The notes under the pieces: generated by a model | What the model saw: only the letters and a program-made list of their open reading frames with translations | Database searches by the model: none | Told to the model about the DNA's origin: nothing | Source of the DNA: CAYUNN01 sp964607015 | GTDB taxonomy: Bacteria > Patescibacteriota > Minisyncoccia > Minisyncoccales > JAGGXC01 | DNA length: 43,120 nucleotides | Assembly (NCBI GenBank): GCA_964607015.1 | Contig: CAZSHN010000004.1 | Span: 1 to 43,120 of the forward strand | Direction of reading: 5' to 3' | Program-made: the position numbers and the translations under genes | Shown: piece by piece, positions 1 through 7,921 of the stretch | Layout of the letters: each line of letters opens with the position of its first letter | How positions within the stretch are numbered: position 1 is the first letter of the stretch

Positions 1-720
1 TTTTCTGATAAGGTTATCCTGCAGATGACAAAAGCAAAGCCAATTAAGAAAGAAGATAATCCAGAACTTTATAGGATAGTAGAGAATCTTTCTATTACTG
101 CCGGACTGCCGATACCCAAGATCTACATCTTAGAAGAGTCTCAGCCTAATGCTTTTGCTACTGGCAGAGATAAGGAGCATGCAGTAGTTGTTGTTACCAG
201 AGGACTATTGGAGAAGCTAGAAAGGGTGGAGTTAGAAGGAGTAATAGCACACGAATTGTCACATATTGGTAATAAAGATATGCTTCTTCAGACAATTGTG
301 GTAGTGTTGGTAGGAGTAATAGCATTAGCCTCTCATTGGTTTTTGAGAATAAGTTTCTTTGGTGGGGGAAGAAGAAAAGGAAATGCCGGTCTGATTCTTC
401 TAGTGGTAGGAATAATTGCAGCAGTTCTTGCTCCTTTAGCAGCTACCTTGATTAAGCTGGCCATTTCTAGAAAGAGAGAATTTCTTGCTGATGCAGACGG
501 AGCTTTACTTACAAGATATCCAGAAGGATTGGCTAGCGCCCTAGAAAAGATTTCAGGAGATCCTAATTCTTTAAAGTCAGCGAATAGTTCTACTGCTCAC
601 TTGTTTATTTCCTCTCCTTTTAGAGGAAAAGAGAAAAAGAGTTTCTTTACAAAGATTTTTATGACTCATCCTCCGGTTGAAGATAGAATCAAGAATTTGA
701 GAGGAATGCGGATATCGTAA
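1..720 (+). CDS. htpX: Zinc metalloprotease HtpX (M48 family), 5' end cut by window
   Basis: This is a membrane-bound zinc protease of the HtpX/M48B family, which degrades misfolded or damaged inner-membrane proteins. The reading frame is open from base 1, and the codons before the first ATG (base 25) read FSDKVILQ, which matches the family, so the gene starts upstream of the window. Counting from the ATG at 25, the metal site HELSH is at residues 76-80 and the downstream glutamate ligand lies in REFLADADGA. Two hydrophobic segments sit between them (about residues 88-108 and 122-148). The NAFATG motif typical of the family is present. The C-terminal part ends with the usual THPPVEDRIKNL segment. 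Identification is secure; only the N-terminal membrane segments are missing. Confidence 0.95.
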   Translation, partial: FSDKVILQMTKAKPIKKEDNPELYRIVENLSITAGLPIPKIYILEESQPNAFATGRDKEHAVVVVTRGLLEKLERVELEGVIAHELSHIGNKDMLLQTIVVVLVGVIALASHWFLRISFFGGGRRKGNAGLILLVVGIIAAVLAPLAATLIKLAISRKREFLADADGALLTRYPEGLASALEKISGDPNSLKSANSSTAHLFISSPFRGKEKKSFFTKIFMTHPPVEDRIKNLRGMRIS

Positions 721-722
721 AT

Positions 723-806
723 GGAGGGGTGCGCCGAATGGCAAGGCACTGGTTTGGAGTACCAGCGGGAGTTTCTCCTTTGCAGGTTCGAGTCCTGTCC
801 CCTCCG
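723..806 (+). tRNA. tRNA-Ser (anticodon GGA)
   Basis: The acceptor stem GGAGGGG (723-729) pairs with CCCCTCC (799-805). The D arm has a 3-bp stem, and the anticodon stem CTGGT/ACCAG encloses loop TTGGAGT, giving anticodon GGA. A long variable arm (GGAG TTT CTCC) and discriminator G fit serine. The T arm carries TTCGAGT. The 3' CCA is not encoded. Confidence 0.95.
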
Positions 807-827
807 CATTTTAAAACATTGTTATAA

Positions 828-1397
828 ATGGTTGATGATAAAAAATATTTTAAGGGTTTTACGCTTATCGAACTCTTGGTTGTAATAGCTATAATAGGAA
901 CATTATCTTCTATAGTTTTAGTTAGTTTAAATACCAATAGGAAAAAGGCTAAAGCAGCAAAATTAATGAGCGATTTAAAACAGATTGAGAAAGCATTTAT
1001 TACCTGGGGAATTGACGAAGAGATATCAGAGTGGTGGCATGAAGATGAATGGGGGGCTCCTACTGACGAGCCAGAGGTTTCTTGGCTTATTGAAAATACT
1101 TCTTTGGGGGAGATTCTTTTAAGCAGTCCTGATATTGATGCTAATATTTATGTTTACGATAATGATGGAGATACTTTTGATACAGACGGAGATGGATGTG
1201 TAGATGGTTATATTTATCAGGGGGTTAACTTAAATATATGGGATCGGGATCTATTAGATGTAATAGAAATTGTAGATGAGAAAATAGACGGTGGAGATGG
1301 TCCTCTTTGCGGAAGGGTTGTGTGGGACGAAGGAGGTGCTGGAGGGTACTTTATTGGATATCGTTTGGGTAATAATTCTAGAGACATACCATTTTAA
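828..1397 (+). CDS. Type IV pilin-like / pseudopilin protein with calcium-loop motif
   Basis: The protein begins with a short basic leader followed by GFTLIELLVVIAIIG, the classic prepilin cleavage and N-methylation segment (G10, F11, E15 by count), then one membrane helix. It would be processed by a prepilin peptidase and assembled into a pilus or pseudopilus. The globular part holds an acidic loop with the pattern DNDGD-TFDTDGDGCVD at about residues 103-122, resembling thrombospondin type 3 or EF-hand-like calcium sites. The gene starts 21 bases after tRNA-Ser, and the Nudix gene follows after 10 bases, so it heads a probable four-gene run to the TreT-like gene. It lies far from the main pilus operon (35405 onwards). 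It lacks the Cys-rich domain found on the minor pilins there. The exact role (major pilin or minor pilin) cannot be told from sequence alone. Confidence 0.8.
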   Translation: MVDDKKYFKGFTLIELLVVIAIIGTLSSIVLVSLNTNRKKAKAAKLMSDLKQIEKAFITWGIDEEISEWWHEDEWGAPTDEPEVSWLIENTSLGEILLSSPDIDANIYVYDNDGDTFDTDGDGCVDGYIYQGVNLNIWDRDLLDVIEIVDEKIDGGDGPLCGRVVWDEGGAGGYFIGYRLGNNSRDIPF

Positions 1398-1407
1398 TTA
1401 ATTTCTT

Positions 1408-1893
1408 ATGGGAAAAAACAGAGAACTTCATAGAGTAACCTCTACTGCTATTATTTATAAAGATAGCAAGTATTTATTGTTACGTAGAAGTTTAGACAAA
1501 AAAGTATTTCCAGGGAAATGGACGGTCCCTGGAGGCGGTCTAGAATTAGATGATTATATCAATACTCCAAAGACAACAAATCATCATTGGTATTTTGCAG
1601 TAGAGAATTCTTTAAGAAGAGAAGTGAAAGAAGAATGCAATTTAGAAGTAGGAAAAGTTAAATACCTTTTGGATATTGCCTTTGTTAGGCCTGATAACAT
1701 TCCTGTAATCATTTTAAGTTTTTATTGTCCTTATAAGTCAGGAGAAATAAAACTTGATGAAGATAATATTGATTATGCTTGGGTTAGTTGTGAAGAAGCA
1801 AAGGAATATGATTTAGTAGAGGGATTGTTGGGAGAACTAGAGATGGTTGATAAGATATTAAAAGGTGGTAATAATATTAAATATAGTTATTAA
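1408..1893 (+). CDS. Nudix hydrolase
   Basis: A 161-residue Nudix-fold protein, expected to hydrolyse a nucleoside diphosphate linked to another moiety. The Nudix box is recognisable as GGG (42-44) and R71-E-V-K-E-E76. The distance from the conserved Gly to the Arg-Glu pair is about 13 residues longer than in the canonical GX5EX7REUXEEXGU motif, because of an insertion around residues 48-62. The preceding segment KWTVPGG is typical. The gene sits between the pilin-like gene and the MscS gene with gaps of 10 and 17 bases, so it is probably cotranscribed with them. The substrate is not predictable. There is no Shine-Dalgarno sequence of note. Family assignment is confident; the inserted segment is unusual. 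Confidence 0.88.
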   Translation: MGKNRELHRVTSTAIIYKDSKYLLLRRSLDKKVFPGKWTVPGGGLELDDYINTPKTTNHHWYFAVENSLRREVKEECNLEVGKVKYLLDIAFVRPDNIPVIILSFYCPYKSGEIKLDEDNIDYAWVSCEEAKEYDLVEGLLGELEMVDKILKGGNNIKYSY

Positions 1894-1910
1894 TTAAGTT
1901 AATTAGATTT

Positions 1911-2813
1911 ATGAATTTATCAAATGTATTTCAACCAGCGAGCATCAATATTCTAAAAGATCTTCCTGAGAATATTTGGAATTGGTTTTTTGCTCATGGC
2001 ATTAAAATAGTAGTTATTTTAATAGTAGCTTTTGTTGTTTACAAAATTGCTAAAATTATAATAGAGCGTGCTATTAGAGAATTAGTTAGACCTGACTTGA
2101 CTACTCCGGATTACGAAGAGTCAGAGAAAAAAAGAGAAGATACTCTTATTAAAATCTTTAATAATATTCTTAGAATTATTATTCTAGTAGCAACTGCCTT
2201 GACTATATTGCCAGAGGCAGGAGTTGATCCTACTGGTTTTCTAGCCGGAGCTGGGGTTGTTGGTATTGCAATAGGTCTTGGTGCCAGGTCTCTTATTCAG
2301 GATTTCTTAGCCGGGATTTTTATTATTTTGGAAAATGAATACAGGATAGGCGATGTGGTTTGTTTAGACGGAACTTGTGGTTCTGTTCAAAACATTACTT
2401 TAAGAAAAACTATTCTTCGAGATTTAGATGGAACAGAGCATCATGTTCCTAATGGCTCTATTCAAAAGGCTTCTAATATGTCTAAGGACTTTGCTCGAAT
2501 AAACATGGATATTGGAGTAGCTTATGATTCTAATTTAGAGAAAGTCATAGAAGTAATTAATAAGGTTGGTGAAGACCTTTCAAGAGACAATGAATGGAAA
2601 GAATCTATTTTAAAAGCTCCTCAATTTGAAAGGGTAAATAAATTTGCTGATTCAGCAGTTATTGTAAAAATACTTGGAGAAACCGTTCCTTTGAAGCAAT
2701 GGGCAATAGCAGGGGAGTTACGTAAAAGACTGAAAGTCGCTTTTGATAGAGAAGGAATAGAAATTCCATTTCCTCAAGTTGCCGTTTGGTCTAAATCAGA
2801 AAAATCATCTTGA
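1911..2813 (+). CDS. MscS-family mechanosensitive ion channel
   Basis: A 300-residue small-conductance mechanosensitive channel that releases solutes on hypo-osmotic shock. There are three hydrophobic helices: about residues 29-50, 82-102, and the pore-lining TM3 at 109-140, which contains GVVGIAIGLGARSLIQDFLAG with the glycine/alanine pattern and the Q-D-F-L-A-G end typical of MscS. A beta domain follows with YRIGD and LRDLDGTEHHVPNG, then the C-terminal alpha/beta domain. Length is close to the E. coli MscS type rather than the large multi-helix members. It ends with TGA, and the TreT-like gene starts 9 bases later, so osmotic release and a possible trehalose synthase may be expressed together. 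Confidence 0.93.
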   Translation: MNLSNVFQPASINILKDLPENIWNWFFAHGIKIVVILIVAFVVYKIAKIIIERAIRELVRPDLTTPDYEESEKKREDTLIKIFNNILRIIILVATALTILPEAGVDPTGFLAGAGVVGIAIGLGARSLIQDFLAGIFIILENEYRIGDVVCLDGTCGSVQNITLRKTILRDLDGTEHHVPNGSIQKASNMSKDFARINMDIGVAYDSNLEKVIEVINKVGEDLSRDNEWKESILKAPQFERVNKFADSAVIVKILGETVPLKQWAIAGELRKRLKVAFDREGIEIPFPQVAVWSKSEKSS

Positions 2814-2822
2814 TTTTTATCA

Positions 2823-4073
2823 ATGCTTGTTTTAGTTGATACTCCAACTAAAAAATTTGAAGATTATAAGAAATTAATTCCTGAAAGACATTTTGGGCAA
2901 GTTAAAAGCTTAGCCAAGGAATTAAAAGGGTTGAAAGTTTTTCATGTGAATTCTACTCCTAAAGGTGGTGGAGTGGCGGAAGTTCTTAAGAGTTTAATTC
3001 CTTTAATGAAGGCAGTAGGCATTGAAGCTAGGTGGTATAGCATGCCATTTGATGAAGATTTTTTTAGGGTAACTAAAAAAATTCACAATGGTCTTCAAGG
3101 AGAAAATGTTTCTTTTTCCAATAAAGAAAAAGAATTATATAAGAAAAATGCAAAAAGAGTAGCTGCTTTTATTAAAAAAAAGAAGGCAGATGTCTGGATA
3201 ATGCATGATCCTCAGCCCGCCGGAGCTATAGATTATTTATCTGGAGATTCTCCTTTTGTTTCTCGGGTTCACATTGATACTACCAATCCAAACAAAGAAG
3301 CTTGGGATTTTTTTGTTCATTTTTTAGAACAATATGACAAGGTTATTTTTACTTCAAAGAATTTTATAAAACCGGGATTTCCAAAAGAGAAAACGTTGAC
3401 ATTCACTCCTGCTATTGATCCTTTATCTTTAAAGAATAAGCCAATTTCTTTGAAAAGAGCTAAGAGTATAATGAAAAGTTTTGGCATTAATCCTCGCTTT
3501 CCTCTAATAGCTCAAGTTTCTAGATTTGATCGCTGGAAGGATCCTTTAGGAGTTATTGAGGCGTTTTCTTTAGCAAAAAAAGAAATACCCAACCTTCAAC
3601 TTGCTTTGGTCGGGTTTTTCTTAGCCCAAGATGATCCAGAAGCAAAAAAGGTTTTCCAAGAAGTTGAAAAAGCAGCAAGAAACATTAATGATATTTATTT
3701 ATTTTCAGACAAAAGAGTCCTTTCTAGTTTAAGAGTTGATTCTTTTGTTAGGGCGATTCAGGCTAGCTCTGATGTTGTCTTGCAAAAATCAATAAAAGAA
3801 GGATTTGGTTTAACTGTTGCTGAGGCAATGTGGAAAGGGAAATCTGTTATCGGTGGAAACGCTAAGGGAATAAAGCTTCAGATCGAAGATGGTAAAAATG
3901 GATTTTTGGTTTCAAGCACGAAAGAAGCTTCTAAAAGAATTGTAGAATTAATTAAAAATCCCAAGCTTGCTGATAAGCTTGGGAAAGAAGCAAAAAGTAC
4001 TGTTAGAGAAAAATTTTTAACTCCAAGATTGCTTAGGGATTATTTGAAACTGATTAAAGAATTATCTATCTAG
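2823..4073 (+). CDS. GT4 glycosyltransferase, trehalose synthase (TreT)-like
   Basis: A GT-B fold glycosyltransferase of family GT4. Its N-terminal half matches the pattern of TreT-type trehalose glycosyltransferring synthases: VFHVNSTPKGGGVAEVL near residues 37-54, RWYSMPFDEDFF, the helix with IHNGLQG, HDPQPAG, and HIDTTNPN. The C-terminal domain has the nucleotide-sugar site with KEGFGLTVAEAMWKGK, the E-x7-E-like motif of GT4 enzymes. TreT makes trehalose from a nucleoside diphosphate glucose and glucose. Related trehalose phosphorylases share the fold, so the donor is not settled. The gene follows mscS by 9 bases and overlaps the 3' end of the convergent glgA gene by 12 bases. Trehalose as a compatible solute would fit next to an osmotic channel; that link is inference. 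Confidence 0.72.
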   Translation: MLVLVDTPTKKFEDYKKLIPERHFGQVKSLAKELKGLKVFHVNSTPKGGGVAEVLKSLIPLMKAVGIEARWYSMPFDEDFFRVTKKIHNGLQGENVSFSNKEKELYKKNAKRVAAFIKKKKADVWIMHDPQPAGAIDYLSGDSPFVSRVHIDTTNPNKEAWDFFVHFLEQYDKVIFTSKNFIKPGFPKEKTLTFTPAIDPLSLKNKPISLKRAKSIMKSFGINPRFPLIAQVSRFDRWKDPLGVIEAFSLAKKEIPNLQLALVGFFLAQDDPEAKKVFQEVEKAARNINDIYLFSDKRVLSSLRVDSFVRAIQASSDVVLQKSIKEGFGLTVAEAMWKGKSVIGGNAKGIKLQIEDGKNGFLVSSTKEASKRIVELIKNPKLADKLGKEAKSTVREKFLTPRLLRDYLKLIKELSI

Positions 4074-5450
4074 CTTTTTATAAATTTCTAGGTATTCTTT
4101 TGCTGATTTCTCCCATGAGAAATCTTTTTCCATTCCATTCTTTTGTAATTCTTTCCAGTAGTTTTTATCTTTAAATTTTTCCAAAGTTTGCTTAATTGTT
4201 TCTAAAAACTTATTTGCCTTATACTCTTTAAATGTAAATCCGGTTTCTGAAGGAATTACTGTGTCTTTCAGCCCTCCGGTTTCTCTTGCGACAGGGACAG
4301 ATCCATAGCGCATTGCTATTAGTTGGCCTAGTCCGCAAGGTTCGAAGAAGGAAGGCATTAGAAATATGTCTGATCCTGCATAAATTTGATGAGCTAATTC
4401 TTCGTTGAAGGTTGTTTCTAGGCCAAATTTCTCTGGATATTTCTTGGCCATTTCTGAAAGGAAATTTTCATATCTCTTAACTCCTGTTCCCAATATAACT
4501 AATTGAATATCCTCTTCCATTAAAGAGTCAAATATTTCTTCAATTAAATCAAAGCCTTTTTGATCTGCTATCCTTGATACTATTCCGAGAAGAGGAATAT
4601 TTTTATTGGTTTTTCCAAAAAACTTTTCCTGTAAAAATTCTTTATTTTTTTCTCTGTTTTCAATGTTGTCAAAAGAATAATTTGAATTAATATGAGGATC
4701 AGTCTTTGGGTTCCAATAATCGATATCTAGGCCATTTATTATTCCCACCAAATTATCTTCTCTCTTTGCCAATTCTTCTTCTAGGTCAAACCCATATTCT
4801 GGAGTTAATATTTCTTTTGCGTAAGTCGGGGAGACAGTACTGATTAAATCAGCGCTTTGAATTCCAACCTTTAACGAATTTACTTCTTTATCAAAGTTTG
4901 TTTTCAGTAGATCGTTTACTATTTCCTTTGGATAAATCCCTTGATATGCAAGATTATGAATTGTTAAGATGTTGGCTATTTCGATCCCTTTTTCTTTTAG
5001 AAGATATGGCATGGTTGATGTATGCCAATCATGACAATGAATAATGTCTGCTTTCAATAACTGAGCTATTTTTATACCGGCTACTGATAAGAAGAAAAAT
5101 CTTTTTGCCTCACCTTTGCTTCCATCTGAAGAAGCATCTTCTGAAGTATAAACTCCTTCTCCTTTAAAATATTCTTTACTGTCAATTAAAAATAATGGAA
5201 CATTGCTTCCTGGAAGAAGGGTTTTATATAAATCAAAAGTTTTTTCTTCGCCCTCAAAGGTTACAGTTACATTTTTCTGAAAAAGCTCTAAGTTCTCGTC
5301 TTCTCTGGAAATTATTTCATAGAAAGGAAGTACAATAGAAACATCAATTCCTATTTTTTTTAATGTTTTAGGTAGAGAGTTTACAACATCAGCTAATCCT
5401 CCTACTTTAGCCATGGGAGCACACTCTGCTGCTACGAATAAAACCTTCAT
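4062..5450 (-). CDS. glgA: Glycogen/starch synthase GlgA (GT5), copy 1
   Basis: A 462-residue glycogen synthase that transfers glucose from ADP-glucose (or UDP-glucose) to a growing alpha-1,4-glucan. The N-terminal motif K15-V-G-G-L, the sugar-nucleotide phosphate site, follows MKVLFVAAECAPMA. Other family marks are HCHDWHTS, ILTIHNLAYQG, the catalytic-domain IVSRIADQKGFDLI, and PSFFEPCGLGQLIAMRYGSVPVARETGGLKDTV near residues 365-397. The length is normal. It is the last gene of a four-gene minus-strand operon and starts 2 bases after the stop of the APH-fold kinase gene. Its stop codon overlaps the end of the TreT-like gene. A second GlgA opens the same operon; the two differ in length and sequence. 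Confidence 0.95.
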   Translation of the reverse strand: MKVLFVAAECAPMAKVGGLADVVNSLPKTLKKIGIDVSIVLPFYEIISREDENLELFQKNVTVTFEGEEKTFDLYKTLLPGSNVPLFLIDSKEYFKGEGVYTSEDASSDGSKGEAKRFFFLSVAGIKIAQLLKADIIHCHDWHTSTMPYLLKEKGIEIANILTIHNLAYQGIYPKEIVNDLLKTNFDKEVNSLKVGIQSADLISTVSPTYAKEILTPEYGFDLEEELAKREDNLVGIINGLDIDYWNPKTDPHINSNYSFDNIENREKNKEFLQEKFFGKTNKNIPLLGIVSRIADQKGFDLIEEIFDSLMEEDIQLVILGTGVKRYENFLSEMAKKYPEKFGLETTFNEELAHQIYAGSDIFLMPSFFEPCGLGQLIAMRYGSVPVARETGGLKDTVIPSETGFTFKEYKANKFLETIKQTLEKFKDKNYWKELQKNGMEKDFSWEKSAKEYLEIYKKLDR

Positions 5451-5452
5451 AA

Positions 5453-6406
5453 TTATCTATTAATTAGTTTAATTTTATTAGAGACTATTTTCTTATTTAT
5501 TTCATCTCCCCAAACCATAACATGAGAGAAATTAAGAAGATTAAAATATTTTTTATAGGTATTATATTCTTCTTCTGCAATTTCCTCTTTTGTTTCTTTT
5601 TGATAATTGTTTATAACAATCCTTTCTAAGAGATTAACTTTTTCTTTTTCAATGTTAAAATCAAGACTTGTTTCAAAATGAGAAATTAAATTTGCTAGAT
5701 CACATACTTTGCTTCCTTGGTGAGCTAAACCAAAATCAATTAGCCTCGTTCTCTCTTCTTTGAAAAATATATTGTAAGGGTTTAAATCTCCGTGAACAAA
5801 AACTTTATCTTGTTGTTCGTATTCTCTTATCTCTCTTTCTATTGAGTCAAATATATTTTCTAATTCTTTTCCTTCTTCCTCTCTTCTTTCTTTCAGTATA
5901 GAAATGTTGTTTTTAATGTCATAAAAGTCAATTCCTTTTTTAAGAGGAGATTGTTTAATTTTTGTTTCTTGAATTAGTGATATTACTTTTATTATTTCAC
6001 TGATTTGTTCTTCTTTGATTTCTTTTCCTTCTTTAATTTCTTTCCCAAAATTTTCTCCTTCAAGAAATTGTTCAAGGAAAATCCCTAGTTCTTTGATATA
6101 ACAGTAGGGCTTGGGAACAATATTCTCTTTATCTATTGAAGATAAATAGTTAAATATAAATTGATTAGATTGAAAAGTGTATTCCTGTTTTTTATCTGAA
6201 TTTGCTACTCCTATTATTTTCTTCTCTTCGTTGATCGTGTACAAGATTACTAAACTAAAACTTCTCCAATCGGTATACTTTTTGATTGTTTCTATTTTTA
6301 CATCGAGTATTTCTTTAGAATAATTTATCTCTTCTCTTTTTTCTTCAAAAACTTCTCTCATCTTTTGAGGAGAGAGAAGAGTGTTTATTTCTTTTAGATC
6401 TACCAT
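5453..6406 (-). CDS. APH/choline-kinase fold phosphotransferase
   Basis: A 317-residue kinase-like protein of the aminoglycoside phosphotransferase superfamily. The catalytic loop H205-G-D207-L-N-P-Y-N212 and the metal-binding D224-F-G are both present, followed by the usual CDLANL segment. The N-terminal lobe is less conserved and rich in Lys and Glu. The gene is packed between the GH57 gene (1-base gap) and glgA (2-base gap) on the minus strand, which suggests a role in alpha-glucan or sugar metabolism rather than antibiotic resistance. Maltokinases and some sugar or amino-sugar kinases share this fold, but the protein is clearly shorter than a Pep2-type maltokinase. The substrate is not predictable from the sequence. 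Confidence 0.75.
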   Translation of the reverse strand: MVDLKEINTLLSPQKMREVFEEKREEINYSKEILDVKIETIKKYTDWRSFSLVILYTINEEKKIIGVANSDKKQEYTFQSNQFIFNYLSSIDKENIVPKPYCYIKELGIFLEQFLEGENFGKEIKEGKEIKEEQISEIIKVISLIQETKIKQSPLKKGIDFYDIKNNISILKERREEEGKELENIFDSIEREIREYEQQDKVFVHGDLNPYNIFFKEERTRLIDFGLAHQGSKVCDLANLISHFETSLDFNIEKEKVNLLERIVINNYQKETKEEIAEEEYNTYKKYFNLLNFSHVMVWGDEINKKIVSNKIKLINR

Positions 6407-6407
6407 A

Positions 6408-7904
6408 TTAAATTTTTCTTAATTCAGGTTGGCCAGATTTTATTCTCTTATATTTTTCTTTGTATTTATTAAACAATTTATTTAATCTAGGATCTAATTC
6501 TTTAAACTTATCTGGTAAATCTATCCTCAAGAGATCGACGATATGCATCATATCGTAGATGTCATTTTTTGTTTCCAATTTCCAAATTCCATCTCTCCAT
6601 AAAATTGCTTTTTCATAATTTCTTTTCTTGGCAGCCTTTAGCATTTCTTTTTCCATTAATGAAATAATAATTTTGTATATTTCTTCTCCGCCGACATCTA
6701 AAGTCCTTTCTTTAAAAGGAATTCTGATTGCTTCTTTGTATTTTTTTGCTTTTTCTTCAATTTTCCCACTTCTTTGCCACCAAAAAGCCATAGATAGTAT
6801 ATCTTTATAATATTCTTCCCCTTTTTTTATTTGTTTTTTTGTTACTTTAGGAATTCCCTTTAATGCTTCCAGAAGCATCCAAGCTCCTTTCTCAATAACT
6901 TCAATGCTCCACCAAGGTTCTCCTGATGCCCAAAAGAACTGGTCTGATGCCATTGCTCTGTCAATTCTTTCCTGAGAATTTTTGGTGAGATTTTTTTCCT
7001 TAGAAAGATTGACCACATAATCGAAAAATTTCCACTGAAGTTTGTGAACTTCATTTTTGGGATCTTTCCAAGAATAGAATTGAATTCCTTTATCAATATC
7101 TTCTTGGGATGATGCCCAAGTAGATTTTATAGGAGAAAAATTTTCTCTTACTTCAAAATAATTTGGTAATTCTGATAAAAATAATTGTTTTGGTTCTTTA
7201 CCAGAGATTATTTTAAAAAGAGCTTTTTCTAATCCTGGACGATGATGCCCAAAAGTTTCTCCATCCATTGCTGTGCAGAGATATTCATTTTTACTCAAAT
7301 CTTCTTTTAGTGACTTGATAAATTCTTTCCTGTTCTTAATTAAAGCACTCATTATACAATTTGATACTCGTCTTTCTCTCAAAGCAGCAATTAGATTTTT
7401 ACCATCTTTCACTTCGACTAAATAATCTTTAGGGATAGGAGTGTACTCTCCTTTATAAGATATTTCATCGAGGAGTATCATTTTGTAGCCAAGTTTAGAA
7501 ATGATTTTTCCTACCTTTTTTGAATAAGCCATTTCAGGAGGAAAGAAGCAGACTGGGTTATAGGTTTTTCCGAAATATTTTCTGTTAACTTTTCTATTTT
7601 TATCAATCTGTCTTTTTATTTGTTCCTCGCTTAAAAAAGGAAGGAGGGCATGGTATTTAGCACTCTCTGTAAATTCTAATCTTCCTGTTTCAGAAAGCTC
7701 TCTTATGTTTTTTATAATATCGTCGTATCCTTCTCTTGCTAGAAATTCAGTAAGAGCTCCGTTTATATTAATATTTATTTTGAAGTCTTTGATCTTTAAA
7801 AAACCTTTGAATAAAGGTCTATATGATTCATTAGCTACTCTTTTTAGTATTTCTTTTGATTGATCTGAAGGTTGATAAATATGCAAAAAATTAACCCAAT
7901 ACAT
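6408..7904 (-). CDS. Glycoside hydrolase family 57 enzyme (alpha-amylase, branching or glucanotransferase type)
   Basis: A 498-residue GH57 protein. This family is a (beta/alpha)7 barrel that cleaves or transfers alpha-1,4- or alpha-1,6-glucan chains with retention. Expected motifs are visible: FLHIYQP at residues 6-12 (conserved region 1, with His8), FFPPE124MAYS with the catalytic nucleophile Glu124, and AMD214GETFGHH with the general acid/base Asp214. The C-terminal third is helical and charged. It lies between glgA copy 2 (17-base gap) and the kinase gene (1-base gap), which supports work on the same glucan. GH57 includes amylases, branching enzymes and 4-alpha-glucanotransferases, and the motifs alone do not separate them. 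It begins at the ATG at 7904, after an A/T-rich stretch. Confidence 0.88.
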   Translation of the reverse strand: MYWVNFLHIYQPSDQSKEILKRVANESYRPLFKGFLKIKDFKINININGALTEFLAREGYDDIIKNIRELSETGRLEFTESAKYHALLPFLSEEQIKRQIDKNRKVNRKYFGKTYNPVCFFPPEMAYSKKVGKIISKLGYKMILLDEISYKGEYTPIPKDYLVEVKDGKNLIAALRERRVSNCIMSALIKNRKEFIKSLKEDLSKNEYLCTAMDGETFGHHRPGLEKALFKIISGKEPKQLFLSELPNYFEVRENFSPIKSTWASSQEDIDKGIQFYSWKDPKNEVHKLQWKFFDYVVNLSKEKNLTKNSQERIDRAMASDQFFWASGEPWWSIEVIEKGAWMLLEALKGIPKVTKKQIKKGEEYYKDILSMAFWWQRSGKIEEKAKKYKEAIRIPFKERTLDVGGEEIYKIIISLMEKEMLKAAKKRNYEKAILWRDGIWKLETKNDIYDMMHIVDLLRIDLPDKFKELDPRLNKLFNKYKEKYKRIKSGQPELRKI

Positions 7905-7921
7905 ACGTTTTTTTTAGTATA

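Noticed and set aside
689..937. Minus-strand open frame with a GGDRTRTCKGETPAGTPN segment
   Set aside because: It is the antisense translation of tRNA-Ser (723-806), a known source of spurious proteins.
5453..6406. Antibiotic-resistance aminoglycoside phosphotransferase
   Set aside because: The fold motif is shared by many sugar and metabolite kinases, and the operon is about glucans; no sign of a resistance cassette.
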